Of a stretch of DNA of 64,000 nucleotides, positions 24,846 to 35,001 are shown in pieces. This DNA comes from Isoetes taiwanensis (taxonomy: Eukaryota > Streptophyta > Lycopodiopsida > Isoetales > Isoetaceae), in the NCBI GenBank assembly GCA_021234155.1, contig JAJEKV010000051.1, forward strand, positions 8,884,105-8,948,104. The letters are read 5' to 3'. Position 1 is the stretch's first letter. Each line of letters starts with the position of its first letter. Both the position numbers and the translations under genes were made by a program. The notes beneath the pieces are model-generated. The model was not told the origin of the DNA. It ran no database searches and saw nothing but the letters and a program-made list of their open reading frames with translations.

Positions 24846-25624
24846 TGATATGGAGCAAGCACGGGGGAGTGGTCCACGGCGAATGGGTATAAGAATACGG
24901 CAAAAATATGGCAAATAGTGTGTGAATATTAGTCCTAACGTACCCCAAGTGTACAAAAAAAAGGGGCATTAGGATAACATAACATTTGGGGGTGAAGAAC
25001 CATTGATATTTATGGGGCCGAGGCACTATCATTGGGATGATTATTAGTTGAGGGAGCAGCCCATAGATAATATTCCATATGATAAGTCATGTAATCTAAT
25101 TAAAGGCAAGGAGCTATTTTGATATAAAAGGCAATTGCCTGCCAAAAAAGGCTAGAGTCGTGGAGAGATCTATAAATAGAACCTAAATTTCAGTTAGAGA
25201 TATCTCCGCAACCAGAGCTCCGATTGAGGCAACTGTTACTTTATTGGAACCGGCTCGGAGCCTAGTTTTTGAATTAGGTGGCACATCTCATAGTTCATCT
25301 ATATGAGGGAGTAATAGCCGAAAGTGTGACAAGGGGTCTCAAATTACTGCTACAGCGACATTACTGATTTGCAGTTGCTTTCTGATCTGTGGCTACTTGG
25401 AGTAGTGAGATTAGCCTGGAGGGCCAAAAAGCCAGATGCCAGAGCTTTGTATTTGCCATAACACTTGTGTTTTGCCATAATCTAGTGGATCCGGTTGGGT
25501 GGTTAATGGTGCTGCCATATCAATTGTGCATAAATAAAGTTTCTTTAGTCCAGTGTTCTATTATTTTATTGTGGGTTCTATGATTGTGTTGTTACAGCAA
25601 CCCAAATATACATGAATCGCATCA
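24846..25624 (+). repeat. 5' LTR of the short LTR element
   Basis: 779 bp. It aligns with 26962-27818 over its full length except for the plastid insert in the latter. Shared landmarks are GGAGCAAGCACGGGGGAGT at the left, CCATATGATAAGTCATGTAA in the middle and AATAAAGTTTCTTTAGTCCA near the right end. The last of these includes an AATAAA polyadenylation signal. Confidence 0.9.
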
Positions 25625-25626
25625 AG

Positions 25627-25640
25627 TGGTATCGGAGCAG
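25627..25640 (+). other. Primer-binding site (initiator tRNA-Met type)
   Basis: TGGTATCGGAGCAG lies two bases inside the 5' LTR and differs at one base from the common plant motif TGGTATCAGAGC. It fixes the plus-strand orientation of the element. Confidence 0.88.
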
Positions 25641-25734
25641 AGGTTTACGATTCTTTTGGGAACCATGGGCAATGGGATCACCAGTGGAATTTGGACTCTC
25701 TAATCTGTGAGAGGAATTAAAGAAGTAAAAAACG

Positions 25735-26031
25735 ATGGAGCTAGGAATTTTCCAGAGGGCTGTAAAGATCAATGTTCTTGTATGTGCTGCAAAAACTACT
25801 ATTAGTTCTAATTTTGTTGGAGCATGGCAGTGGAATGAAGAGGAGATTATCATTTTGGGGCCCACAAGAATATATTTGGATTATCTTAATGGAGTAAAAG
25901 CCTTTATGCATAAAGGGAAATCATATGATTTCAATATTAGAGCGGTTAGTGGAACTGAGAAAAAGAAGAAGAAGAGAAAACTCGGTGCTTTCGTGGAGAA
26001 TGCTCGAACTATATGGACCAACTTGTTGTGA
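25735..26031 (+). CDS. Unrecognised 98-codon ORF inside the short LTR element
   Basis: Begins MELGIFQRAVKINVLVCAAK and ends in a lysine-rich run (EKKKKKRKLG) before TWTNLL-like residues. It starts about 110 bases after the LTR, where gag would be expected. It shows no zinc knuckle and no clear Gag similarity. It may be the remnant of gag or an unrelated captured segment. Confidence 0.3.
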   Translation: MELGIFQRAVKINVLVCAAKTTISSNFVGAWQWNEEEIIILGPTRIYLDYLNGVKAFMHKGKSYDFNIRAVSGTEKKKKKRKLGAFVENARTIWTNLL

Positions 26032-26961
26032 ACGAGTTCGGATTGTTGGGAAAACTTCTATGATCCTTTGGGGATTATGGAATAATAAGGATGACTGCTG
26101 GGTTGTCATGAGAAAAGCTTGTCTTGGAGACAAGTAACACTTGCTACACAAATTTGAGCATTGCTTTGTCATAATAAGCCGAACTACCTGCCATAATCTC
26201 TCTTGCCATCTCTAGAAGTCTGCTTTGATCATTTGAGCCTATGTTAACTTCCAACCTTTAAGCCTAAGTATGAGAACCGCAAAAGCATCTTGCTTGAGAT
26301 TGCGGAGTTAGATTATGGTGATCTGAGAGGCCGCTTGGCCGTGGGGAGTCATTTATATGAATATTTGACTTTGACTTTGGAAGTCATTTATATTAACACG
26401 ACCTTATTTGCAGGTTTGCTTAGTGTTAAACATTGGGAATATAAGCTATCGAATATATGGATGCGGAATTTGGATGCGGAATCTCAAATTGCTTCATATA
26501 GTATAGGCTTATGGGTAAAGTTCGTAAGTTTATTTTCTTTATGTGGAATAAAGAGTAAAATTTTATTTCTTGTATGTACCCATGGTAGATTGGTAATCAC
26601 GATTGCAACATAATAGGCCTGAACATGGTGCACTAATTGTGAATGCCTCTTGGTAGATCAGCAATCGTGCTGCAGTGCAATAGGCTTGAACAAGAGTGCA
26701 TGATGTACATTTTTGAAGAGTGGTAATTGTGGTTGCAACAATAGGCCTGACAAAAATTACATCCGTAACGCGGAGATACAATTGTTTTGCAGAGATTAAA
26801 AGAAAAGAATCGCGGAGGTGACATATAATTGTTTCTTGAGTTCGCAAGTTTGAGAAACTTCCAGGTTCATGTTGATCGTGGAATAACCACCTTGAGAAGG
26901 GATGGACCAAATTGGAGTGTACTTCGACGATCGCGGACGATCTTTTTGAGAAAGGATGGCT

Positions 26962-27818
26962 TGATATGGAGCAAGCACGGGGGAGTAGTCCACGGCGAAT
27001 GGATTATAAGAATATGGCAAAAATATGGCAAATAGTGTGTGAATGTTAGTCCTAATATATCCCAAGTGTATAAAAAAAAGGGGGCATAGGATAGCATAAC
27101 ATTTGGGGGTGGAGAACCCTTAATGTTTATGGAAGGGGTAGAGGCACTGTCATTGGGATGATTATTAGTTGAGAGAGGCGAAGGCAGGGCTAGTGACTGG
27201 AGTGAAGCCATAACAAGGTAGCCGTACTGGAAGGTGTGGCTGGATCACCTGCCCATAGATAATATCCCATATGATAAGTCATGTAATATAATTAAAGGTA
27301 AGGAACTATTTTGATATAAAAGGCAATTGCCTGCTAAAAAAAGGCTAAAGTCGTGGAGAGATCTATAAATAAAACCTAAATTTAAGTTAGAGATATCTTC
27401 GCAACCAGAGCTCTGATTGAGGCAACTTTTACTTTATTGGAACCGGCTCGGAGCCTAGTTTTCGAATTGGGATGGCACATCTCATAGTTCATTTGTATGA
27501 GGGAGTAATGGCTGAAAGTGTGACAAGGGGTCACAAATTACTGCTACAGCGACATTACTGATTTGCAGTTGCTTTCTGATCTGTGGCTACTTGGAGTAGT
27601 GAGATTAGCCTGCAGGGCCAAAAAGCCAGATGCCAGAGCTTTGTATTTGCCATAACACTTGTGTTTTGTCATAACTCAGTGGATCCAGTTGGGTGGTTAA
27701 TGGTGCTGTCATATCAATTGTGCACGAATAAAGTTTCTTTAGTCCAGTGTTCTATTATTTTATTATGAGTTCTATAATCGTGTTGTTACAACAACCTAAA
27801 TATACATGAATCGTATTA
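26962..27818 (+). repeat. 3' LTR of the short LTR element
   Basis: 857 bp and homologous to LTR1. It is longer mainly because of a 74-bp plastid rDNA segment at 27177-27250. The preceding purine-rich GAGAAAGGATGG at about 26948 may be the polypurine tract. Point differences from LTR1 are common, so the insertion is not recent. Confidence 0.9.
27177..27250 (+). pseudogene. rrn16: Plastid 16S rRNA 3'-end fragment (NUPT)
   Basis: The segment reads as the extreme 3' end of plastid-type 16S rRNA: GGGCTAGTGACTGGAGTGAA, then TAACAAGGTAGCCGTACTGG and AAGGTG-GGCTGGATCACCT. The CTGGAAGGTG version is plastid/cyanobacterial rather than plant mitochondrial or nuclear 18S. Two expected CG positions are changed (GTCGTAAC to GCCATAAC, and GTGCGGC to GTGTGGC), as methylated cytosine decay would do. 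The homologous position in LTR1 (about 25050) lacks it. Confidence 0.92.
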
Positions 27819-27839
27819 GCACAACATTACATGGTGATA

Positions 27840-28200
27840 TTGCATGTCAAACTAATCGATAGATCATATTGAAAGGGCTTGGGAGTTTGTATTTTTTTCA
27901 TTCTTTCATCTTTAATTTTATACCTTTATCGAAATTGCGCGACAATAACATATACATAACCTATAATAACATCTTAGTATTCTTCAAATCTTCTAGAGCC
28001 ATCATTTCCTATCCGTCCACGAGATATATTTTCATCAGACCTATGCACTTTGATATCTACAAGCACAACATACATCTATTAATCAAATGTGCCCATATAT
28101 TGCATGCCCAAGAGGTGGTAGTACAATAGGGTGATACCGCTACACAAGGGGGGACAAAGGAATGAGCCAAGCAACTATAGAACTATAATGGTGAGTTCGA
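27840..28200. other. No gene recognised
   Basis: AT-rich sequence with one 86-codon frame at 27869-28129 that has no recognisable features. Confidence 0.4.
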
Positions 28201-29934
28201 TCTTTGCTAAATGATTTGGAAAGGTACTGGACCAGAAACTCAAGAGTTGGGCAGAAACATGCAAATTCAGGACACAAGGCTAGGTAGGATTCAGACTGGA
28301 ACACTCGACCACGGATCATTTGGTTACCTTGAGAATTCTAGTTGAGCAAGCCAAAGAGCAAAACAAGAAAGTCATATACTACTTTGTGGACTTCAGAAAA
28401 GCGTTCGACACCGTGCCGAGGGAAAAACTAATACATGCTCTTCAAATTAAAAGCACCAGAAAGAAATTCATTAGCCAATCAAAGGTTTAAGCAAAAATAA
28501 AGGAAAAAGGGCAGGCAATAGTTTTGATACAAGTGTAAAGCAAGGATGCCTCTTATCCCCGACAGTATTTGGGATATAGATAGATGTGCTGCAGGGATAT
28601 GTACAAGAGAAGAGGGAGGATACATACACACCAACATTAGGGAATACAAAGACACTGGTTATATTGTACGGGGGTGATTTAGGGATGATGGCAGTGAAAG
28701 CCAGGGGGAATGCACAGGATGTTGGGGATTCTAAAAGAATTCTACGAAGAAATGGGACTAACAATAAATCTTTCCAAAACATAGACTGTTCAAATACAAA
28801 GGGGAGGCATTAGAGGAGGCCACATGATACAAATACTTGGGGTACGATACACACGGTGTGGGTAAGTGGTCAAAAGGGGCAGATAATAGGTTCCAAATAG
28901 CCATAGGGAATTATTATGTCACGAAGAACTACTGCAATAAAAGTAAGATTATAGATTGGGAGATCAAATCCTATTTATTCAGCACTATGGTAGCGTCAAC
29001 ACAACTGTACAATTGTGAAGCATGGGGCCCAGACCTTGTTGAACATGAATGGGAGAAGCAGGAAGGTACTTTCAGACAATAGCACTGTCAAGAATTCCAG
29101 TTAAGAATAGGCACGCACACAGCAATGATTGTATATGAGACATGGAAAAAATTGATGGAGGTGAAAGCATGGGAAAGGACAATCAGATACCTATTGACGG
29201 ATAATGGAAACATGACGACGAACAAGTTATCCTCTATAGCCATAATAGAATCGACGAAACAGCACCTACTATCAGGACATGGGTGGTTCAATGAGGTACC
29301 AAAATGGATGAGAAATATGGGATTGGAAATGAGTAACATCCTCAAGGAAGGGATATGGGATGAGAGCTGAACACAACACATCAATGAGGAACTGGCTAGC
29401 CAGACACATGGGAGCCAAGACGAAAGGTTGCTACAAGTATTTAATCTAGAAAATTGCATTGGTCGGGAATTATATCAGAATGAAAAAATCAGCGAATCAG
29501 ACAGGGGCGTCATAGCAAGGTTCAGAATGGGTAGTCATGACTTGAGAATCGAGAAGGACAGATGGAGAAAAATTGATAGGAACTAGACGATATGCAGGAT
29601 ATACGAAATGGGAAGAATAAAGGATGAAATACGCATGCTTAAAGATTGCCCAGCATACACGGATATTAGGGAAAAATTTCAAGACATTAGATGGGACGTC
29701 CCAATCCCAGTACTGATGGAAAAAGACGGCACATGGGTATATATAGCGAAAGCTATTAAAAAATGATCATTAGACACCATAGGGTGCACACAGAAAAATG
29801 GCTCATGGATCGACAACTCATGCAGGTCAGAGGAGCCCACAAAGTACCGCTCTAAAGCTGAAGATAATGATGCATTCCATATGGTCAAAAAGTCAGTTAT
29901 TGGCTATTTATCCGGTATTTGAAGTAAGCTACGA

Positions 29935-30247
29935 AGCCAAGCCTTTCACTTAGCATCAAGATGTTTGTTGCGGTCCATCTGGAAGTGAAGAAGATTGTGT
30001 GTAGGGCTTGAATATTCCTATCCTTCAGGAAGCTCGAGATAGAATTGTTTAGGCCTACCATTGTTCTTCACTTGCTCCTACCAGGCGACATTTAATCTTT
30101 AAGATTTATTTGGGGGTGTTGTCTTATGCATAGGCTGGTGGTCCTACTCAGTGGATCATGATTATCCTCTGAGATTTTAATCCCCCCTGTGTAGTTGTAT
30201 CTGTCTTTTGGCTTGGACTTTTAATAAAGTTTGATGTCCTTAAAAAA
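29935..30247 (+). mobile_element. Possible 3' fragment of a poly(A)-tailed retroelement inside B1
   Basis: The segment ends TTTTAATAAAGTTTGATGTCC followed by TTAAAAAAA, a usual L1 or retrocopy 3' end with a polyadenylation signal. It interrupts the expected LINE B1 3' region. Target duplications were not identified, so the boundaries are approximate. Confidence 0.4.
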
Positions 30248-30300
30248 AGGGGGAGGGGGGGAGGGGGGTCCAAGGGCCACAAGGTCGAAGGGACGTAAAA

Positions 30301-30340
30301 TGTATTCTATTCTATTCCATTCTATTCTATTGTATTCGAT
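30301..30340. repeat. ATTCT microsatellite tail of LINE B1
   Basis: Repeats of ATTCT with a few variants (ATTCC, ATTGT). It lies directly after the LINE 3' sequence, like the shorter tail at about 49640-49665. Confidence 0.8.
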
Positions 30341-30945
30341 GCACAAACTTTGTACTTAAAGGTAACTTCATGACATAACAAGGTCGAAAGATCAAATGAT
30401 CAAAATGCAAATGGAGATAGAAAATTACCGAAATAATAAATCCAAGTATCAAAAGAAGAAAAAGCATACAATAACCTTTGTTGAGACCTAGAATAGTACT
30501 CTCATCTCCATCGCAATCCTCTTTTCAAAGATCTGGAAGCAAAAAAATTTGTCATCCATCCTTGCATTGTCTAAGATGAAGATCCTTTCCCGTGCGCGCG
30601 AAAACTCGAATCAGTGGAGGTCGGTTCATGATGGAGGCATGGAGCACGGATGATTTCACAGCATTAGAGATCTGTGCAATTTGGGGGTGAAGCCCCACAA
30701 GGAAGAAACTTGGTTGGAAAGTAATGTCACTGAACGAGATTGGGATTCTGAAGAATTGTCACAACAAAGAAGTAAGAAAGCAACTGGCCCTTGCTTTTGT
30801 GTTTGAAAATTGCACTAGATCAATAGTTGCACCTCAAGAACTCAAAATAAACTAGGTTGCATTTGTTGTGCAATGCTAAAGATACCACAATAATAGACAA
30901 GTAAAAACAGAGGCAGATGGTAAAGCACATGTTAGAAAAACTGAA

Positions 30946-32055
30946 ATGAAGACAAAGGCAAAGATAGCATGTTCAGGTGAGAACAAAGCATGTGATGGAA
31001 ACATAAGGACCTTAGAGAATGCACTGCAGGATATTGTCACTAAGAATCTGAAAGCAATGGAAAGTGAGTTGAAAGGCAACGAGGACGAGAAGGTTTCTGA
31101 AGTGCAAAAAATGATGCTAGAAGAGGCTGAGAACAGTTCAAGACAGGCTACAATTGATTTTGCCACAAAACAGGAGGAGCTCAAGCTTAATCCAAACTCT
31201 GAATTGGAGGCAGAAATTAAAGATTTGGAGCAGACTGTTCAGATGGAAACTTGGCACAGGAAACAAAAGGCAATGAACTCTACACCTATTACTGAGCAGG
31301 TCACATGTAAAATCAAACTTGAAACGGAGTTAAAAGATCTTGAGGAAGAACAGTCACTTGAATTTATCTTGAATTTAAGAAAGTCAATTTGTTAAGGCGA
31401 CTTGTTAAGCGGCTTGGCATTTTCGTAAAAGACAAGGAGATACAGGTCGATTGTCACGATGGCTGGAGGATGTCGCAGTGAACCAGCGGATCCTGATACC
31501 TTTGTCCTGTTTATTGGTCTGGAAGGAGCTTATCACTATGGTTCGAGGGTACAGGTGGAATTCCCACAGGTAAGAACTTTATTGGATCGAGTTGCTCAGC
31601 TTCAACGCACTGTAGAGGCATTAACAGCACGGATTGAAGAATTGGAAAAGAAAGAATAGATAGGAATAGGACCCGAAGCAAATTTAAAAGAAGAGGTGCA
31701 GATAATTTTGGAAGAAGAAAGAGAGAAACAGAAAAGGGCCTCCCCGATTAGACTAATTGGCATTTCGGAGGGGGAAAGAGAAGATGTTAGAATGGTCACA
31801 AATACATTTTGCGACGAACAGCTCCAGATTGATAAATCATGTGTGCTGGATGCATGGAGAACAGGAAAAAAGCTAGAGGGCAAACATAGACATATCTTGG
31901 TAAAATGTACAGATGAATCAGCAAGAGTAGAAATGCTCAAAGCAGGGCCAAATTTAAAGGGATCAGACTTCTGGGTGTGTGAAGATTTAACTTGGCTCCA
32001 ACTTGCAAACCGTCCTGCAGCATTGAGACAGGTCAAAGAAGCAAGAGAAGAATAG
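30946..32055 (+). pseudogene. LINE C ORF1 (coiled-coil, broken)
   Basis: The first open piece at 30946-31395 is rich in Glu/Lys/Leu and predicts coiled coil (LEAEIKDLEQTVQMETWHRK). A second piece at 31459-31659 ends in TLLDRVAQLQRTVEALTARI. A third at 31696-32055 holds SPIRLIGISEGEREDV and FWVCEDLTWLQLANRPAALR, like the RNA-binding part of animal-type LINE ORF1. Stops separate the pieces. The first segment may be host sequence rather than part of the LINE. Confidence 0.6.
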
Positions 32056-32120
32056 GTTGTGTATAGGAATGGGCAGGTTATTATAAGAGACTAGAAGGAA
32101 TAGAAATCCTCAGCAGGCAA

Positions 32121-34422
32121 TTGGGGCCTGCCACAATTAGCTTTAGATGCCTAAATGTTAGAGGTCCAAAAGGTTTAAGCCATTGTATTAGCATGTTAGA
32201 CAGTCATCAGATGGACATTTTCTTTGTTGTAGAAACATGGGAACACGAAACACACAGGGTACCAAGTGTCAAGGGTTATAAAACTTTTTCTGTTTGGAGC
32301 AGGAAGCCAATACGGGGGAGACCATACGGGGACATAGCTTGTTATGTGCATGACAGTTTGCTTAAGTTTGCTAGCTTGGAGTGGGAAGATGTAGAAAAGA
32401 AGAATTTTGTGGCAATCTGTATAAGCTCTTCCATTATAACAGGTGATAACGATCTGATTTAGGATGTTACATTTCTCCAGTAGACCAAGAACAACAACTG
32501 GCAGCAATCTTTAGACTTGGATCTTTTGTATCCAGATGGAAGAACAATTCAAATGTTTTGCTTGTTGGCGATTTTAACTGCTGGACAGGTGGATTGCAGG
32601 CAAATCAAATATATGTAGATGGATCACCTGATAATCTGGAAGTAGTACAGCCAACAGAACATTTTCTCAGGAGGAGCAATCATGATGAAGTTAATGAAGC
32701 AGGACGACACTTATTGCATCTTTGTGAATCATTGGATTTTATAATTTTCAATGGGATTTGCCCTTGGAATTCTCAGGCTTTATCTATCGAGGTGAAAATG
32801 CAGGTCAGTTTATATATTCTATACTAGATTAGTTGATTGGAAGTACTACATGCTTTGGACAGCTCCAAAATTTTGAGATAGATGCTTTTCATCCTGAGAC
32901 TGATCATGTTCGCATTCATTTTCAATTGAGTATTAAGCCCAAAGCGGCTGTAAGGAAGTGCCTTCCACGATTTTAGTATAAGATCGATAAAAGGGAACGA
33001 TTTCAAAGTGAGATTGAAGCTGGTATCCATTCTGTTATTTTCTTTGCTAATATACATACGAAGGCGGCAGTGCTAAATAATCTGTTAGTAACAAGTGTGA
33101 GCAGAGTATATGGGAAATCGGTAGGTGGACATAGCAAGCAGCTTAGGATTGCATGGTTTGATCAGGAACTAAAGGAAGCAAGAAAGCAAGTGGATATTGT
33201 AGCAGGCTTGAAGAAATATCGCAAAATGGTTCGAGACAAGAAAAAGTTTTGGGAACATGCACAGCGAGATAAGATGTTAATGGAATTGGATACAAAGAGA
33301 TTTTGAAAAAAGTTGTCACCCATAGTACAAGAGATCTCTCTCACAGATTTAGATACATGGTATGCATATGCGCTTCACCTCTATTTTAAAGGCATTGATA
33401 AACTGCAGATACCAGAATACACATCCACACATTTTTGTGTAGATGCTAGAGATGTTGCGGAAGGGATTCGATTGTTAGCAGGTGGCAAAGCATGTGATAT
33501 TAAGGCTTGAGGGCAGAACACTTGAAGGCAGGGGGGCCAATTTTGGCAGAAGTAATAGCATTACTTTTTAACCAAGCAATTTGGGAAGGATTTCCAACCG
33601 AGTGGAACATGAGCATTATCCAGCCGATCTATAAGAAAGGAGACATAGAGGACTCCAGAAACTATCACACAGTCATGAATGGTCCAATTCTAGCTAAACT
33701 ATTTGGTAAAGTTTTTGATCTTAAGCTGACAAAATGGGCAAATGCAAGTGGCATTAGAGCAAATGGCAAGCAGGTTTTCGGGCTGGGTATCGAACTCTTG
33801 ATCATTTGATCACGTTATGTACGATAGTGAAGGAAGCTAAGTCCAAAACAAAACCTTGATTTGCTATTTTATTGGTTTTGCAAGGCCTTTGATACGGTTC
33901 CGCGGCAAAAATTAATAGATAGATTAACACAGTTGGGGGTGTTCAAAGAATGGATCGTTGCTATGGGAAGGCTTTACCAAAATGTGCAGGGGAAAATGAT
34001 CACTCCAATGGGTATGACAGAGGCAATATCTAGTGACGTAGGGGTGAAACAAGATGCCCAATGTCACCTACTCTATTTGGTTTATATGTGGATCAGCTTG
34101 AAAGCTTTCTCCAAGCAAAGGGTTGCAAATTCCCACGGCTACATGAAGAGCTAGTGGTGCTACTGCTTTTTGCCGATGACCTACTGCTCTCAGCATATAC
34201 TCAGGAAGATATGCAAGGCCAGTTGGATGCGCTTGTAGATTTTTGCAACAGGTTTGACCTTACTGTAAATTTGAATAAGACTAAGTTTATATGCTTTGGT
34301 AAAATCAAGGCTAATGTTATCTACCAAAGGGAGAAAGTTGATCAGGTTAATTTTTACAAATATCTTAGACATGAGGTGTATGCTGGCAGGAAAAGCTAGA
34401 CCCAAGGAATTGACAGTAAGAT
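32121..34422 (+). pseudogene. LINE C ORF2: endonuclease and RT (broken, left part)
   Basis: The endonuclease opens with FRCLNVRGPKGLSHCISMLD and continues with FFVVETWEH; LVGDFNCWTGG lies at 32560. RT pieces are FPTEWNMSIIQPIYKKGD at 33590, CKAFDTVPRQKL at 33880 (catalytic Asp lost: W-F-C-K-A-F-D), SPTLFGLYVDQLESF at 34063 and LLFADDLLLSAYT at 34160 (Asp pair kept). Several frameshifts and stops make it inactive. Confidence 0.85.
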
Positions 34423-34964
34423 TGTTTAGGATCTGGGTTCGAGATCTCCTGTAAGACAGCCCTCTGTGAGGACCCTTGGATCAAATAGGAGAATCCTGGC
34501 TGAGTGTCACGCGGGATTTTGCAAAAGAACAGAAGTAAGGGAACAGAAAAGAACAAACAACAAATAGGGAGAGAAAAATAAGACTTCCTTGATATCACTG
34601 AGTGTACATGAGCTCTCAAAAATCGAGAGAAAGAAGGGCTAAAGCTCATCTAAAAACATGAGTTCTAACTCTATTCATATATATAGTACAACGGCCTTGG
34701 GCCCAAAATAGGTGTTTGTCAGATCTCGCTACCAACTCCTGAATCAAAGCCTGATTTTCCGAAAATCTGGCAGTGCCTTATGTGCATGGAATCACGCTAA
34801 TTGTGGACTGTACTTCTGCAGGACCGTCATTTATCTGTTCTCTGTCTCTTCTTTGGCGTGGTCTTCGGCGGGGATCTACTTCCCGATGGTTGACCTGGTC
34901 CCTTATTCCTGCCCTGATCCGTGGTCTTCATGAATAGTCTTGTACACGGACGTCTGAACTAACA
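34423..34964 (-). repeat. 3' LTR of element B
   Basis: 542 bp. On the plus strand it begins TGTTTAGGATCTGGG and ends CTGAACTAACA. It aligns with 44789-45343 through TCTCCTGTAAGA-AGCCCTC, ATGAGCTCTC and GGCCTTGGGCCCAAAATAGG. It is about 13 bp shorter than the 5' LTR. Confidence 0.94.
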
Positions 34965-35001
34965 CTCCCTTTCCCCCCCCCCCCCACCCCCACCCCCACC
35001 A
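34965..35001 (-). other. Polypurine tract of element B
   Basis: Directly inside the 3' LTR the minus strand is almost pure purine, a long G run followed by GAAAGGGAG at the LTR border. Such a tract primes second-strand synthesis. The G run may be length-variable or mis-assembled. Confidence 0.75.

Larger units (their letters stand above)
24846..27818 (+). mobile_element. Short LTR retrotransposon with GCACA target duplications
   Basis: Two homologous LTRs (24846-25624 and 26962-27818) flank a 1.34-kb interior. GCACA is duplicated outside both ends at 24841-24845 and 27819-27823. LTR1 begins TGATATGG and ends CGCATCA; the end of LTR2 has mutated to CGTATTA. Two bases after LTR1 comes TGGTATCGGAGCAG, a primer-binding site of the initiator-tRNA-Met type. 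No protease, RT or integrase is present, so it is non-autonomous or internally deleted. The superfamily is undecided; Ty1/Copia is plausible from the primer site. Confidence 0.92.
28200..30345 (+). mobile_element. 5'-truncated LINE remnant with ATTCT tail (copy B1)
   Basis: Frames around 28310-28450 encode the RT piece VIYYFVDFRKAFDTVPREKL with the first catalytic Asp. A GDLG remnant of the YADD box lies near 28675, and VASTQLYNCEAWGPDL near 29000 matches the LYACELWG motif of the LINE at 45460. The 3' end carries GGTCGAAGGGACGTAAAATG followed by an ATTCT-type array at 30301-30340. Copy B2 at 49.6 kb has a similar end. The 5' boundary is not fixed. The copy is heavily mutated. Confidence 0.78.
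30880..34422 (+). mobile_element. LINE retrotransposon C, left part (split by element B)
   Basis: ORF1 and most of ORF2 of a non-LTR element. It is cut at AAGAT (34418-34422) by the Tat-like element B and resumes at 45349. With one AAGAT copy removed, the ORF2 frame continues (GIDSKISAALKAF), with one in-frame TAG just before the junction. The 3' end with its ATT tail is at 46280-46404. The clade is likely in the I/Jockey/RTE group, judged from RT motifs and the simple-repeat tail. The 5' boundary is not determined. Confidence 0.88.

Noticed and set aside
27177-27250. A functional nuclear or mitochondrial rRNA gene
   Set aside because: Only 74 bp are present, the sequence is plastid-type, and it sits inside an LTR.
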